Part shown: positions 1 through 9,200 of the stretch, piece after piece
How positions within the stretch are numbered: position 1 is the first letter of the stretch
How the letters are laid out: every line of letters starts with the position of its first letter
NCBI GenBank assembly: GCA_905221605.1
Contig: CAJNDS010001327.1
Location: forward strand, 1-23,069
Source of the DNA: Symbiodinium natans
Taxonomy: Eukaryota; Sar; Dinophyceae; Suessiales; Symbiodiniaceae
Length of the DNA stretch: 23,069 nt
Reading direction: 5' to 3'
Program-made: the position numbers and the translations under genes
The notes under the pieces: model-generated
The model's database searches: none
What the model saw: only the letters and a program-made list of their open reading frames with translations
What the model was told of the DNA's origin: nothing

Positions 1-2
1 AG

Positions 3-1618
3 GATGGACTCACTGGCAGTGCGTGGGGTGATTGGGCCAACTACACCGCCTCGCCGCTGCGTGCCTTTGAGAACGAGCTCGGTGTCCAGGATCCTGTTGG
101 ATTTTGGGACCCCGCCGGTTTTACGGCCGACGGAAGCGTGGAGGACTTCAAGCGTCGTCGCCAGACTGAAATCAAGCACGGCCGCATCGCCATGCTCGCG
201 ACAATGGGATACATCACGCCAGAGCGACTCAGATGACATGTAGTTCGTTCTGCGTGCGTGTGCGTTAGGGCTGTCCCACGTTGCTCGAGTGAGATCTTGT
301 GAGCCGTGCAGTGTGCATGTCACAAGAATTTTCTTGAGTACATGATGACTTTGCATTGCACGATGGTGTATGGCTGACCAAGGATCACGGGCAAGTTCCC
401 AGGTTTTCTGTCGCCATCTGCAGGATTGAAGTTTGCCGATGTCCCCAATGGCCTTGCAGCCATTTCCAAGGTTCCTGCCGCAGGGTGGGGACAGATTCTG
501 GCGTACATGGCCTTCTGCGAGGTCTCTCAGGATCAGTCTGCCGGAACTCCGGCCGCAGCCGGTGACTTCGGGTTCAAGGTCTTGACGTCCAGCGACCCCG
601 CTGAGAAGACGAAAAAATTGTCAGCGGAGTTGGCCAACGGAAGGCTTGCGATGATGGCCATCATCGGCATGTTCTTTCAGGACACGTGACATGAGACAAA
701 CTTGTCCAACGTTGCATGAGCATGCGTTAGCCGCTAACTAGTTGCTAGCTGTTGCATTCAGCTTTTTTCCTTATGCTGCACGTCGCAGCGCGTTGTCAAT
801 GTGAAGGATGGACTCACTGGCAGTGCGTGGGGTGATTGGGCCAACTACACCGCCTCGCCGCTGCGTGCCTTCGAGAACGAGCTCGGTGTCCAGGATCCTG
901 TTGGATTTTGGGACCCCGCCGGTTTTACGGCCGACGGAAGCGTGGAGGACTTCAAGCGTCGTCGCCAGACTGAAATCAAGCACGGCCGCATCGCCATGCT
1001 CGCGACAATGGGATACATCACGCCAGAGCGACTCAGATGACATGTAGTTCGTTCTGCGTGCGTGTTGCGTTAGGGGTGTCTCAGGAGCTCGAGTGAGATC
1101 TTGTGAGCCGTGCAGTGTGCATGTCACAAGAATTTTCTTGAGTACATGATGACTTTGCATTGCACGATGGTGTATGGCTGACCAAGGATCACGGGCAAGT
1201 TCCCAGGTTTTCTGTCGCCATCAGCAGGATTGAAGTTTGCCGATGTCCCCAATGGCCTTGCAGCCATTTCCAAGGTTCCTGCCGCAGGGTGGGGACAGAT
1301 TCTGGCGTACATGGCCTTCTGCGAGGTCTCTCAGGATCAGTCTGCCGGAACTCCGGCCGCAGCCGGTGACTTCGGGTTCAAGGTCTTGACGTCCAGCGAC
1401 CCCGCTGAGAAGACGAAAAAATTGTCAGCGGAGTTGGCCAACGGAAGGCTTGCGATGATGGCCATCATCGGCATGTTCTTTCAGGACACGTGACATGAGA
1501 CAAACTTGTCCAACGTTGCATGAGCATGCGCTAGCCGCTAACTAGTTGCTAGCTGTTGCATGCAGCTTGCTTCCTTATGCTGCACGTCGCAGCACCTGGT
1601 CACCTTGTCAATGCGCAG
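3..1618 (+). repeat. Last two LHC unit repeats of gene 1
   Basis: Exon A at 3-223 and 807-1027, exon B at 383-680 and 1187-1484, followed by the 134-nt intron before the terminal exon. The unit spacing is 804 bp. The two exon copies differ by about one base each (TTT/TTC at the Phe of FENELG; TCT/TCA in SPSAG), while the 159-nt introns 224-382 and 1028-1186 differ at several bases. Confidence 0.9.
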
Positions 1619-1696
1619 GACGGGCTCACCGGCAGTGCTTGGGGTGATTGGGCCAACTACACCGCCTCGCCGCTGCGTGCCGCAGCCGAGGCCTAA
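3..1696 (+). CDS. Gene 1 (3' part): chlorophyll a-c binding light-harvesting polyprotein
   Basis: This is the 3' end of a gene whose 5' part lies before the window. Exons: 3-223, 383-680, 807-1027, 1187-1484 and 1619-1696 (stop TAA 1694-1696). The 221-nt exons encode the tail of one LHC unit (DGLTGSAWGDW...SPLRA), then the N-terminus of the next (FENELGVQDPVGFWDPAG) and helix 1 (EIKHGRIAMLATMGYITPE). The 298-nt exons encode ITGKFPGFLSPSAGLKF, helix 2 (GWGQILAYMAFCE) and helix 3 (ELANGRLAMMAIIGMFFQ). Family knowledge: the Glu/Arg and Asn residues of helices 1 and 3 bind chlorophyll and pair across the helices in a thylakoid membrane antenna protein. Introns are 224-382 and 1028-1186 (GC-AG) and 681-806 and 1485-1618 (GA-AG). 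Positions 1-2 (AG) are the end of the preceding intron. The terminal exon replaces the next unit with ASPLRAAAEA and a stop. Confidence 0.88.
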
Positions 1697-1726
1697 ACTT
1701 TTCTAAGCTCGCCTTTTAACCTCACA

Positions 1727-1743
1727 CTGAGCCGGCCGCTCAG
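1727..1743. other. Hairpin in the 3' flank of gene 1
   Basis: CTGAGC, loop CGGCC, GCTCAG, 30 bases after the stop. The same element follows genes 2 (11060-11076) and 3 (20332-20348). It is probably in the 3' UTR. Whether it matters for 3' end formation cannot be judged here. Confidence 0.5.
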
Positions 1744-1786
1744 CCGGCGCGGCCCGCCGAGGGCAGTGTACAGAGCGGAGGCTCGC

Positions 1787-1793
1787 AAAAAAG
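1787..1793 (+). promoter_or_regulatory. Candidate polyadenylation signal of gene 1 (A-run plus G)
   Basis: AAAAAAG, 90 bases after the stop. Dinoflagellate tandem genes generally lack AATAAA, and an AAAAG/C motif near the poly(A) site has been described for them. I see no AATAAA here. A second candidate, AAAAC, lies near 1828. Confidence 0.3.
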
Positions 1794-2473
1794 GATCCAG
1801 CTCGCTACTGCGCAGGAACATGTCCTTAAAACCCCCCTGCGATCCTATGTGTCCGGTACAGAGATGTACAGACAACTTGATTGAAAGGGGTGCAGAGGGA
1901 GAAGATGGCGCTGCGGCCAGACCGGGCTTAGCTAGGCGCAGACGCTTGATGCAGCATGCTCCGCCGCAGGCTTTGTGTGGCCCTTGCAGATTCTGACTGG
2001 TACCTTAGATTTTCCTCCAGTCGCTGCAACATCTGCAACCATGCCCTCAAGCGGGGGGCCTCCAGATTGCGCGAGCTTGGGGCCGTTTGGGGTGACGGGG
2101 TGTCTGTCGTGTTGCAGATGCTTGTAGCAGGAGCACCGCCACCAGCAAGCCCCCTCCTCCCCTTCGAAATGATCCCAACGCCTTACCCGGCTTTGCTCTT
2201 CGCGAAAGAAAGATCGAGGACCTGCGCGCCCCCTTTTGGGGCGATTTTCAGTGGCTGAAATGGCACCTTGATCCCAGGGTCAGAACATGTCGCAAGAGTC
2301 GCAACCGACGAAAGCCAGTTCGGATATCCCAAGTACCTGGTTTAACCGAACACTGGCACTCACCAAACCCTGAAACCTGAACCCGGCAAAGGCCAGAAGA
2401 CTGCCATGGCTGTCGCCGCTGGTGCGGCGGCCACGTTGGCCTCTAGGGCAGCTTGGGCAGCAAGATGCAGCAA

Positions 2474-2703
2474 CGCCGTTGCAACTTGATGAAGCTCGCC
2501 GGGGTTGTGGTTCAGGGTTTGCAGGTGCGAAGTGGTGTGAAGAGGAAAGGCAGCAAAGTGTTATCGTGACGGGGTGGGTATGGATGTCATGTAGGCATGA
2601 ACAAGGGAGGAAAAGGCGGAAAAGAGAGATGAGTTTTGCATGTTTCCATGCCCAGGCCTTCGTGCAGAGCAGTCCAGCCGGTCAGGCCCCAGCAGTAACG
2701 TGG
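2474..2703 (+). other. Alternative candidate presequence exons of gene 2 (speculative)
   Basis: A start in this stretch gives MQQRRCNLMKLAGVVVQGLQ (to 2524), followed by a GT donor at 2525. An acceptor CCCAG at 2651-2655 would join it in frame to AFVQSSPAGQAPA. The order basic residues, short hydrophobic core, AFV, then Ser/Pro recalls signal peptide plus FVAP-like transit starts. The weakness is that in the third spacer copy the same putative intron would be only 32 nt because of a 99-nt gap, and GLQ becomes DLQ. Confidence 0.15.
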
Positions 2704-2910
2704 GCTAGATTTTGCTGGAGCTCAGGTGTTTTTGGGCAAGTGTCACTCAATGTCACTCAAGCACTCAGCAGAGGCGCGGTCCAAGGCCCAAAGTCCAAGG
2801 CCAGGATAGCGGCAGCGCGATTGAGACCACGGACTGGGCGCGGGACGCAGGGAGCAGCATGGCGAAGCCAAAGGCCACAGGCGACGCTTCGCGAAGGCGC
2901 GTTCGGCGCA

Positions 2911-2940
2911 GGATGGCGCAGGATGGCGCAGGATGGCGCA
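2911..2940 (+). repeat. Three perfect copies of GGATGGCGCA in spacer
   Basis: A perfect 10-bp triplet repeat, also present at 12244-12273. In the third spacer copy (about 21418-21445) the same place holds GTTCGGCGT/GTTCGGTGT repeats instead, so this site has expanded different short motifs in different copies. Confidence 0.9.
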
Positions 2941-3243
2941 GGACTGTGACGGGATCACGATCCAGAGCGCAAGCTTTTGAACCCCATGGTGTCGGCAAAC
3001 CGTCTTGGGATGTCTTGGGAATTTCGAAGAACGGTGGGAGATTCTATGCCCTTTTCGAGAAGGGCACGTTTGGCAAAGCGTTGCTGTCGATTTCGGACTC
3101 TTGCTTGGTCACGGCTGCAAAATCCGTGATGCCAGGGCAAGGCAGAAAGAACAAACGTCCCACACATTCCCACACCTGAGCTTTTCAAGCGACCCCTGTA
3201 TTTGGTGGGCGGGTAGGGGGGCACGCGGGACATAGGGCATTTC

Positions 3244-3267
3244 GAGCTTCGAACTCCTTCGAAGCTC
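3244..3267. other. Perfect hairpin, 10-bp stem and 4-base loop
   Basis: GAGCTTCGAA, loop CTCC, TTCGAAGCTC. It is the longest perfect inverted repeat I found in the spacer and lies about 0.65 kb before the candidate presequence. Function unknown. It could form in DNA or in a precursor RNA. Confidence 0.8.
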
Positions 3268-3322
3268 AGAAAGAATCTGCTCAATCCTCAAGGACTCAAG
3301 GTCGTACAATGTCATAGAACAT

Positions 3323-3355
3323 GCACACACACACATTATCTCTCTCTCTCTCTCT
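3323..3355 (+). repeat. Short CA and TC microsatellite in spacer
   Basis: A (CA)n run of about 13 bases, then ATTA, then (TC)n of about 18 bases. The homologous place in the third spacer carries more than 1.1 kb of CA-rich satellite. Confidence 0.9.
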
Positions 3356-3701
3356 CACGCACATGGGGTCACAGGCCGCTTTGTCAGCATGCCTGACACT
3401 GAGCGCAGGCTGCCCCGGAGCGAAGCAGCGTTCAGCTGCGCGGCCGAGTAGCGGCGCAGAGGAGCGCCGAAGGCGCAGTCAGCCGCCTTTGCCAAAGCGC
3501 GAACAAAGTGACGCTCCTGGACCTCTGACCAGGCAGCAGCTCCTCAAGCCTTCTTGGCTGCACGACCGTGGCTTCGGCATCAGCCGCTCAGCGTTCTCAG
3601 GGAGCGTTTTCAGGGAGCACTCCGGCATGCGCCGGGGCGTGCGTGTGTGTGGGCTTCGGGTTGAAGAAAGGCGCAGAAAAGGCTCAGGGTAGCAGCGCCA
3701 T

Positions 3702-3728
3702 CACTCCTCCCTCCCTCTCGCGCTGCAG
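3702..3728 (+). promoter_or_regulatory. Candidate spliced-leader trans-splice acceptor of gene 2
   Basis: A pyrimidine-rich tract (ACTCCTCCCTCCCTCTCG) followed by CGCTGCAG is the best acceptor-like site in the spacer and lies upstream of the candidate starts at 3831 and 3916. Dinoflagellate nuclear mRNAs receive a 22-nt leader by trans-splicing at an AG. The copy before gene 3 is at 13035-13061. No direct proof. Confidence 0.25.
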
Positions 3729-3915
3729 GCCCTCCTAGCAGCGCAGCTCCGGGGCAAGGACCGGGTCCCCAGGGGGAGGGGTTCTCTCAGGTTCGGGGCT
3801 CGGGTTGCGAGACGTAGTTAGGGTCGGGTGATGTCTGGAGCGATTTTTTCCTGTTTCGGAGTGGGCTCTGAGTGCGGATGGGGAGCCCCACGCCTTGGGG
3901 GTACATGACTGGAGC

Positions 3916-4233
3916 ATGTGGGGTTATCGGTTCTGGGGACTTTTCTGGTTTCAGTGGGGCCCTGCGACCTTTACCTCGCTCAGCCCAAAGAATTCCAAGT
4001 GCAGGCCAGCAGCCGCAAGTCCCAGGTGCGACGGGGGGGGCCTGCTTTGGGCTGGTGCTTTGGGCTGGAAGTGGGGCGGGCCTCTCCTTTGTGCCTGTGC
4101 CCCAAGAAGAATCAGAAAGATCCCAAGAAGATCCAAGAAGTATCCTGAAGTCCTAGTGATGTCCCCAGACCCCCCAAGGGACCTTCTGCCACAGGTGGTC
4201 GTCAGCGCCTTTGAGAGCGAGCTCGGCGTTCAG
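3916..4233 (+). CDS. Candidate N-terminal presequence read straight into unit 1 of gene 2 (speculative)
   Basis: From ATG 3916 an open frame runs without interruption, in the same frame, through GTG 4195 to the end of the first LHC exon at 4233. The 93 extra residues begin with an aromatic hydrophobic stretch (MWGYRFWGLFWFQWG). A Ser/Pro/Arg segment follows, then a second hydrophobic stretch (GLLWAGALGWKWGGPLLCA), then a very basic run (RRIRKIPRRSKK). This order resembles the signal peptide, transit region and second hydrophobic segment known for class I plastid presequences of peridinin dinoflagellates. Against it: the Trp-rich composition is odd, CCACAG just before 4195 is a good splice acceptor, and unit 1 is otherwise cut into small exons. 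The true presequence may lie in separate upstream exons. Confidence 0.25.
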
Positions 4234-6289
4234 GTCCACGGTCTCCTTTCTTCTTGGACATTTTTGGACACTGGCTCGTGCGGCTGACATCGCTAGGACT
4301 ACCGATAGAGCGCAGGCGTAGGTCAGAGAAATCCTGAGAGGTTTGCGTGCCGTTGTGTCGCCCTAGAGGAAGGCAGTTGACACTTTAGACCGGTTCAGAA
4401 CATGAAGCCTTCCACGCACCTTCCGAACTGTCATGAGCTGCGCAGGCGCCCGTGGGCTTCTGGGACCCCGCCGGCCTGAGCGCCTTGGCTGGCGTTGGAG
4501 GGTTTGGGATCGCGGTTTGAGTTTCAGGGCCGGCGCTTGCCTTTAGCGCCTCCGTGCAAACCGAGAACGCCGAACCCGCCGCCCCGTGTGCAGGTGCGGA
4601 CGGCAGCGTAGAGAACTTCAAGCGCCGACGGGCCACCGAGCTCAAGCACGGGCGCATTGCAACTGGGCTGCATCCGTGCCGCGAGGATTCGCTCATGTTC
4701 GCCCAAATTCGCACATCGTATTATATCGTATTCATGAACATTGCGAATACGCACGTCCATAAGCCTCCCTGGTTTGTGCGCACCGGGATCTCCCGTGGAG
4801 AGTATGGTAACCACGTTATACAGGGTTTGCAGACATGTGCGTTCGCGGCTTCTCTTTCGCGACCCCACGTTCGAGTGCGCCCCGCCATGCATCCTAGCCT
4901 GGCACAATTTCTGCCGCCATCTCCGGGCGAAGACCCGAAGTGCCTGAGGCGATGCTGGCAACGATGGGCTACATCACCCCAGAGCGGCTTGTCCCAAATT
5001 TTGTTGTTTGCGGCATCCTTTGCGGCATCCTTTGCGGCATCCCTTGCGGCATCCCTTGCGGCATCCCTTGCAGCATCCCTTGCGGCATCCCTTGCGGCAC
5101 CCTTGCATCCTCCTTGTTTTTTCCCCCCAGTAAGGAGCAGTTCTCAGACATGAGTGCAAGCAGACACGTGAAGCTGACCGCTGCGTCTTGGTCTGAGGAT
5201 CACGGGCAAGTTCCCAGGGTACTTGAGCCCATCTGCCGGACTGAAGTTCGCCGACGTGCCCAACGGCCTGGCAGCCATCTCCAAGGTGCAAGGGTTGCCG
5301 GGGGAGGGGGGATGTTACTCGTAGGGCCTGCGTGCCTTAGACTCGTTCATCAGTCGCTTTTTTTCGCTCTCATGTCGTGAGCAGAGAATGGAGACGCGAT
5401 CCACTTTCCGAATCTTTGCACTTCTTCGTCGCCCCTTCTCCCTTCGCAGTCTGCAGAGGTGCCCCAGGCTGGTTGGGGCCAGATCCTGCTGTACATGGCC
5501 TACTGCGAGGCCGGATCACAGGAGTCCTGTGTTTTCTGCGTCCTGAACCATCCTCTATGCTTTCTATGAATGCATGTGTGTGGAAAAAAGAAGAGCCACC
5601 GCTGCCTCAAGTTTGGTTAGCCACTGCAACACACGGTTAGGGCCTTGCACGTGGCAGTGCCGCACGTTTTGCATCTCTTGGAGAAGCCCGAGGCCTCCCA
5701 GACGCAGGAGCCGGGCACCGCGGCCTATGCTGGAGACTTCGGCTTCAAGGTTCTCACCTCCAGCGACCCGGCCGAGAAGACCAAGAAGCTGAGCCTGGGT
5801 CGTGTCTTCAGAAGGGCTTTCGGGCGACCTCTTTTTCAATTTTCGTGTGCTTTGGCGTGATCTCAAAAAGCAGCGGGGGAGGGGGTGGGCGTGAGAGGAG
5901 TGCCGAGTTGGCAAATGGCCGACTGGCGATGATGGCCATCATCGGCATGCTCCGGGGCTGCAGACCAGAGTTCCCCAAAGTTGCCTCCTTCAAATGAAGC
6001 CTGCGTAACAAGTTCGACGACACTCTTGCCGACCTTGTTGAACTGCTTGCATGTTGAGGTTCTTCCAGGATGGACTCACTGGCAGTGCGTGGGGTGATTG
6101 GGCCAACTACACCGCCTCGCCGCTGCGTGCCTTTGAGAACGAGCTCGGTGTCCAGGATCCTGTTGGGTTTTGGGACCCCGCCGGTTTTACGGCCGACGGA
6201 AGCGTGGAGGACTTCAAGCGTCGTCGCCAGACTGAAATCAAGCACGGCCGCATCGCCATGCTCGCGACAATGGGATACATCACGCCAGA
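4195..6289 (+). other. Divergent, intron-rich first LHC unit of gene 2
   Basis: Unit 1 reads VVVSAFESELGVQ | APVGFWDPAGL | S-ADGSVENFKRRRATELKHGRI | AMLATMGYITP | E-ITGKFPGYLSPSAGLKF...AISK | VPQAGWGQILLYMAYCE | ASQTQEPGTAAYAGDFG...KKLS | AELANGRLAMMAIIG | MFFQDGLTG (bars are introns). It differs from the later units in protein (FESELGVQAP, RRRATELKHGR, LLYMAYCE, TQEPGTAAY) and in codon use, with more C-ending codons. It has eight introns: 4234-4445 GT-AG, 4480-4593 GC-AG, 4659-4948 GC-AG, 4984-5197 GC-AG, 5286-5458 GT-AG, 5510-5692 GC-AG, 5794-5900 (ends ambiguous within a shared AG), and 5949-6058 GC-AG. Only the intron at ITPE/ITGK is shared in position with the later units. Several junctions sit in short direct repeats, for example AGGTGC at 5284/5457 and GAGGCC at 5507/5690. 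Confidence 0.85.
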
Positions 6290-9200
6290 GCGACTCAGAT
6301 GACATGTAGTTCGTTCTGCGTGTTGCGTTAGGGCTGTCCCACGTTGCTCGAGTGAGATCTTGTGAGCCGTGCAGCGTGCACGTCACAAGGTTTTTCTTGA
6401 GTACACATGATGACTTTGCATTGCCCGATGGTGTATGGCTGACCAAGGATCACGGGCAAGTTCCCAGGTTTTCTGTCGCCATCAGCTGGATTGAAGTTTG
6501 CCGATGTCCCCAATGGCCTCGCAGCCATTTCCAAGGTTCCTGCCGCAGGGTGGGGACAGATTCTGGCGTACATGGCCTTCTGCGAGGTCTCTCAGGATCA
6601 GTCTGCCGGAACTCCAGCCGCAGCCGGTGACTTCGGGTTCAAGGTCTTGACGTCCAGCGACCCCGCTGAGAAGACGAAAAAATTGTCAGCGGAGTTGGCC
6701 AACGGAAGGCTTGCGATGATGGCCATCATCGGCATGTTCTTTCAGGACACGTGACATGAGACAAACTTGTCCAACGTTGCATGAGCATGCGTTAGCAGCT
6801 AACTAGTTGCTGGCTGTTGCATTCAGCTTTTTTCCTTATGCTGCACGTCGCAGCGCGTTGTCAATGTGAAGGATGGACTCACTGGCAGTGCGTGGGGTGA
6901 TTGGGCCAACTACACCGCCTCGCCGCTGCGTGCCTTTGAGAACGAGCTCGGTGTCCAGGATCCTGTTGGATTTTGGGACCCCGCCGGTTTTACGGCCGAC
7001 GGAAGCGTGGAGGACTTCAAGCGTCGTCGCCAGACTGAAATCAAGCACGGCCGCATCGCCATGCTCGCGACAATGGGATACATCACGCCAGAGCGACTCA
7101 GATGACATGTAGTTCGTTCTGCGTGCGTGTTGCGTTAGGGGTGTCTCAGGTGCTCGAGTGAGATCTTGTGAGCCGTGCAGTGTGCATGTCACAAGAATTT
7201 TCTTGAGCACATGATGACTTTGCGTTGTACGATGGTGTATGGCTGACCAAGGATCACGGGCAAGTTCCCAGGTTTTCTGTCGCCATCAGCAGGATTGAAG
7301 TTTGCCGATGTCCCCAATGGCCTTGCAGCCATTTCCAAGGTTCCTGCCGCAGGGTGGGGACAGATTCTGGCGTACATGGCCTTCTGCGAGGTCTCTCAGG
7401 ATCAGTCTGCCGGAACTCCGGCCGCAGCGGGTGACTTCGGGTTCAAGGTCTTGACGTCCAGCGACCCCGCTGAGAAGACGAAAAAATTGTCAGCGGAGTT
7501 GGCCAACGGAAGGCTTGCGATGATGGCCATCATCGGCATGTTCTTTCAGGACACGTGACATGAGACAAACTTGTCCAACGTTGCATGAGCATGCGTTAGC
7601 CGCTAACTAGTTGCTAGCTGTTGCATTCAGCTTTTTTCCTTATGCTGCACGTCGCAGCGCGTTGTCAATGTGAAGGATGGACTCACTGGCAGTGCGTGGG
7701 GTGATTGGGCCAACTACACCGCCTCGCCGCTGCGTGCCTTCGAGAACGAGCTCGGTGTCCAGGATCCTGTTGGATTTTGGGACCCCGCCGGTTTTACGGC
7801 CGACGGAAGCGTGGAGGACTTCAAGCGTCGTCGCCAGACTGAAATCAAGCACGGCCGCATCGCCATGCTCGCGACAATGGGATACATCACGCCAGAGCGA
7901 CTCAGATGACATGTAGTTCGTTCTGCGTGCGTGTTGCGTTAGGGGTGTCTCACGTTGCTCGAGTGAGATCTTGTGAGCCGTGCAGCGTGCACGTCACAAG
8001 GTTTTTCTTGCGTACATGATGACGTTGCATTGGATGGTGTATGGCTGACCAAGGATCACGGGCAAGTTCCCAGGTTTTCTGTCGCCATCAGCAGGATTGA
8101 AGTTTGCCGATGTCCCCAATGGCCTTGCAGCCATTTCCAAGGTTCCTGCCGCAGGGTGGGGACAGATTCTGGCGTACATGGCCTTCTGCGAGGTCTCTCA
8201 GGATCAGTCTGCCGGAACTCCGGCCGCAGCCGGTGACTTCGGGTTCAAGGTCTTGACGTCCAGCGACCCCGCTGAGAAGACGAAAAAATTGTCAGCGGAG
8301 TTGGCCAACGGAAGGCTTGCGATGATGGCCATCATCGGCATGTTCTTTCAGGACACGTGACATGAGACAAACTTGTCCAACGTTGCATGAGCATGCGCTA
8401 GTGACTAACACCAGCTGTTGCATTTAGCTTGTTTCCTTCTGCTGCACGTCGCGGCGCGCTGTCAATGTGAAGGATGGACTCACTGGCAGCGCTTGGGGTG
8501 ATTGGGCCAACTACACCGCCTCGCCGCTGCGTGCCTTCGAGAACGAGCTCGGTGTCCAGGATCCTGTTGGATTTTGGGACCCCGCCGGTTTTACGGCCGA
8601 CGGAAGCGTGGACGACTTCAAGCGTCGTCGCCAGACTGAAATCAAGCACGGCCGCATCGCCATGCTCGCGACAATGGGATACATCACGCCAGAGCGACTC
8701 AGATGACATATAGTTCGTTCTGCATGCGTTGCATTAGGGCTGTCTCACGTTGCTCGATTGAGATCTTGTGAGCCGTGCAGCGTGCATGTCACAAGATTTT
8801 CTTGAGTACATGATGACGTTGCATTGCACGATGGTGTATGGCTGACCAAGGATCACGGGCAAGTTCCCAGGTTTTCTGTCGCCATCAGCTGGATTGAAGT
8901 TTGCCGATGTCCCCAATGGCCTTGCAGCCATTTCCAAAGTTCCTGCCGCAGGGTGGGGACAGATTCTGGCGTACATGGCCTTCTGCGAGGTCTCTCAGGA
9001 TCAGTCTGCCGGAACTCCGGCCGCCGCCGGTGACTTCGGGTTCAAGGTCTTGACGTCCAGCGACCCCGCTGAGAAGACGAAAAAATTGTCAGCGGAGTTG
9101 GCCAACGGAAGGCTTGCGATGATGGCCATCATCGGCATGTTCTTTCAGGACACGTGACATGAGACAAGCTTGTCCAACGTTGCATGAGCATGCGTTAGCA

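Larger units (their letters stand above)
1697..4194 (+). other. Spacer / 5' region of gene 2, no confidently assigned exon
   Basis: 2.5 kb between the gene 1 stop and the first recognisable LHC codon of gene 2. It should hold the 3' end signals of gene 1, the promoter and spliced-leader acceptor of gene 2, and the plastid presequence exon(s). Seen here: a GC-rich hairpin after the stop (1727-1743), an A-run followed by G (1787-1793), a triplicated 10-mer (2911-2940), a hairpin (3244-3267), CA/TC microsatellites (3323-3355), and a pyrimidine-rich tract ending in CAG (3702-3728). Long open frames on both strands are weak: the 197-codon minus-strand frame present in the next spacer copy is broken here by single base changes, so it is not conserved. 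Confidence 0.7.

Noticed and set aside
465-476. GCCATTTCCAAG resembling part of the dinoflagellate spliced leader (a relict leader)
   Set aside because: Only a short chance match; it encodes AISK inside helix-2-proximal LHC sequence in every unit.
426-1160. Stops in frame after exon A (GAG-CGA-CTC-AGA-TGA) and exon B (GAC-ACG-TGA) as evidence of pseudogenes
   Set aside because: The stops lie in introns. Removing GC-AG and GA-AG introns restores a 1220-codon frame in both complete genes, with no internal stop or frameshift.
771-1160. Minus-strand open frames of 90-212 codons repeated in every unit
   Set aside because: They are antisense shadows of the LHC exons and cross their introns. Their sequence follows the codon structure of the + strand.
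5111-5131. Pyrimidine tract ending in CAG inside intron 4984-5197 as a splice acceptor
   Set aside because: The sequence after it (TAAGGAG) does not continue the LHC protein. ITGKFPGYLSP begins at 5198, in frame with the donor at 4983.
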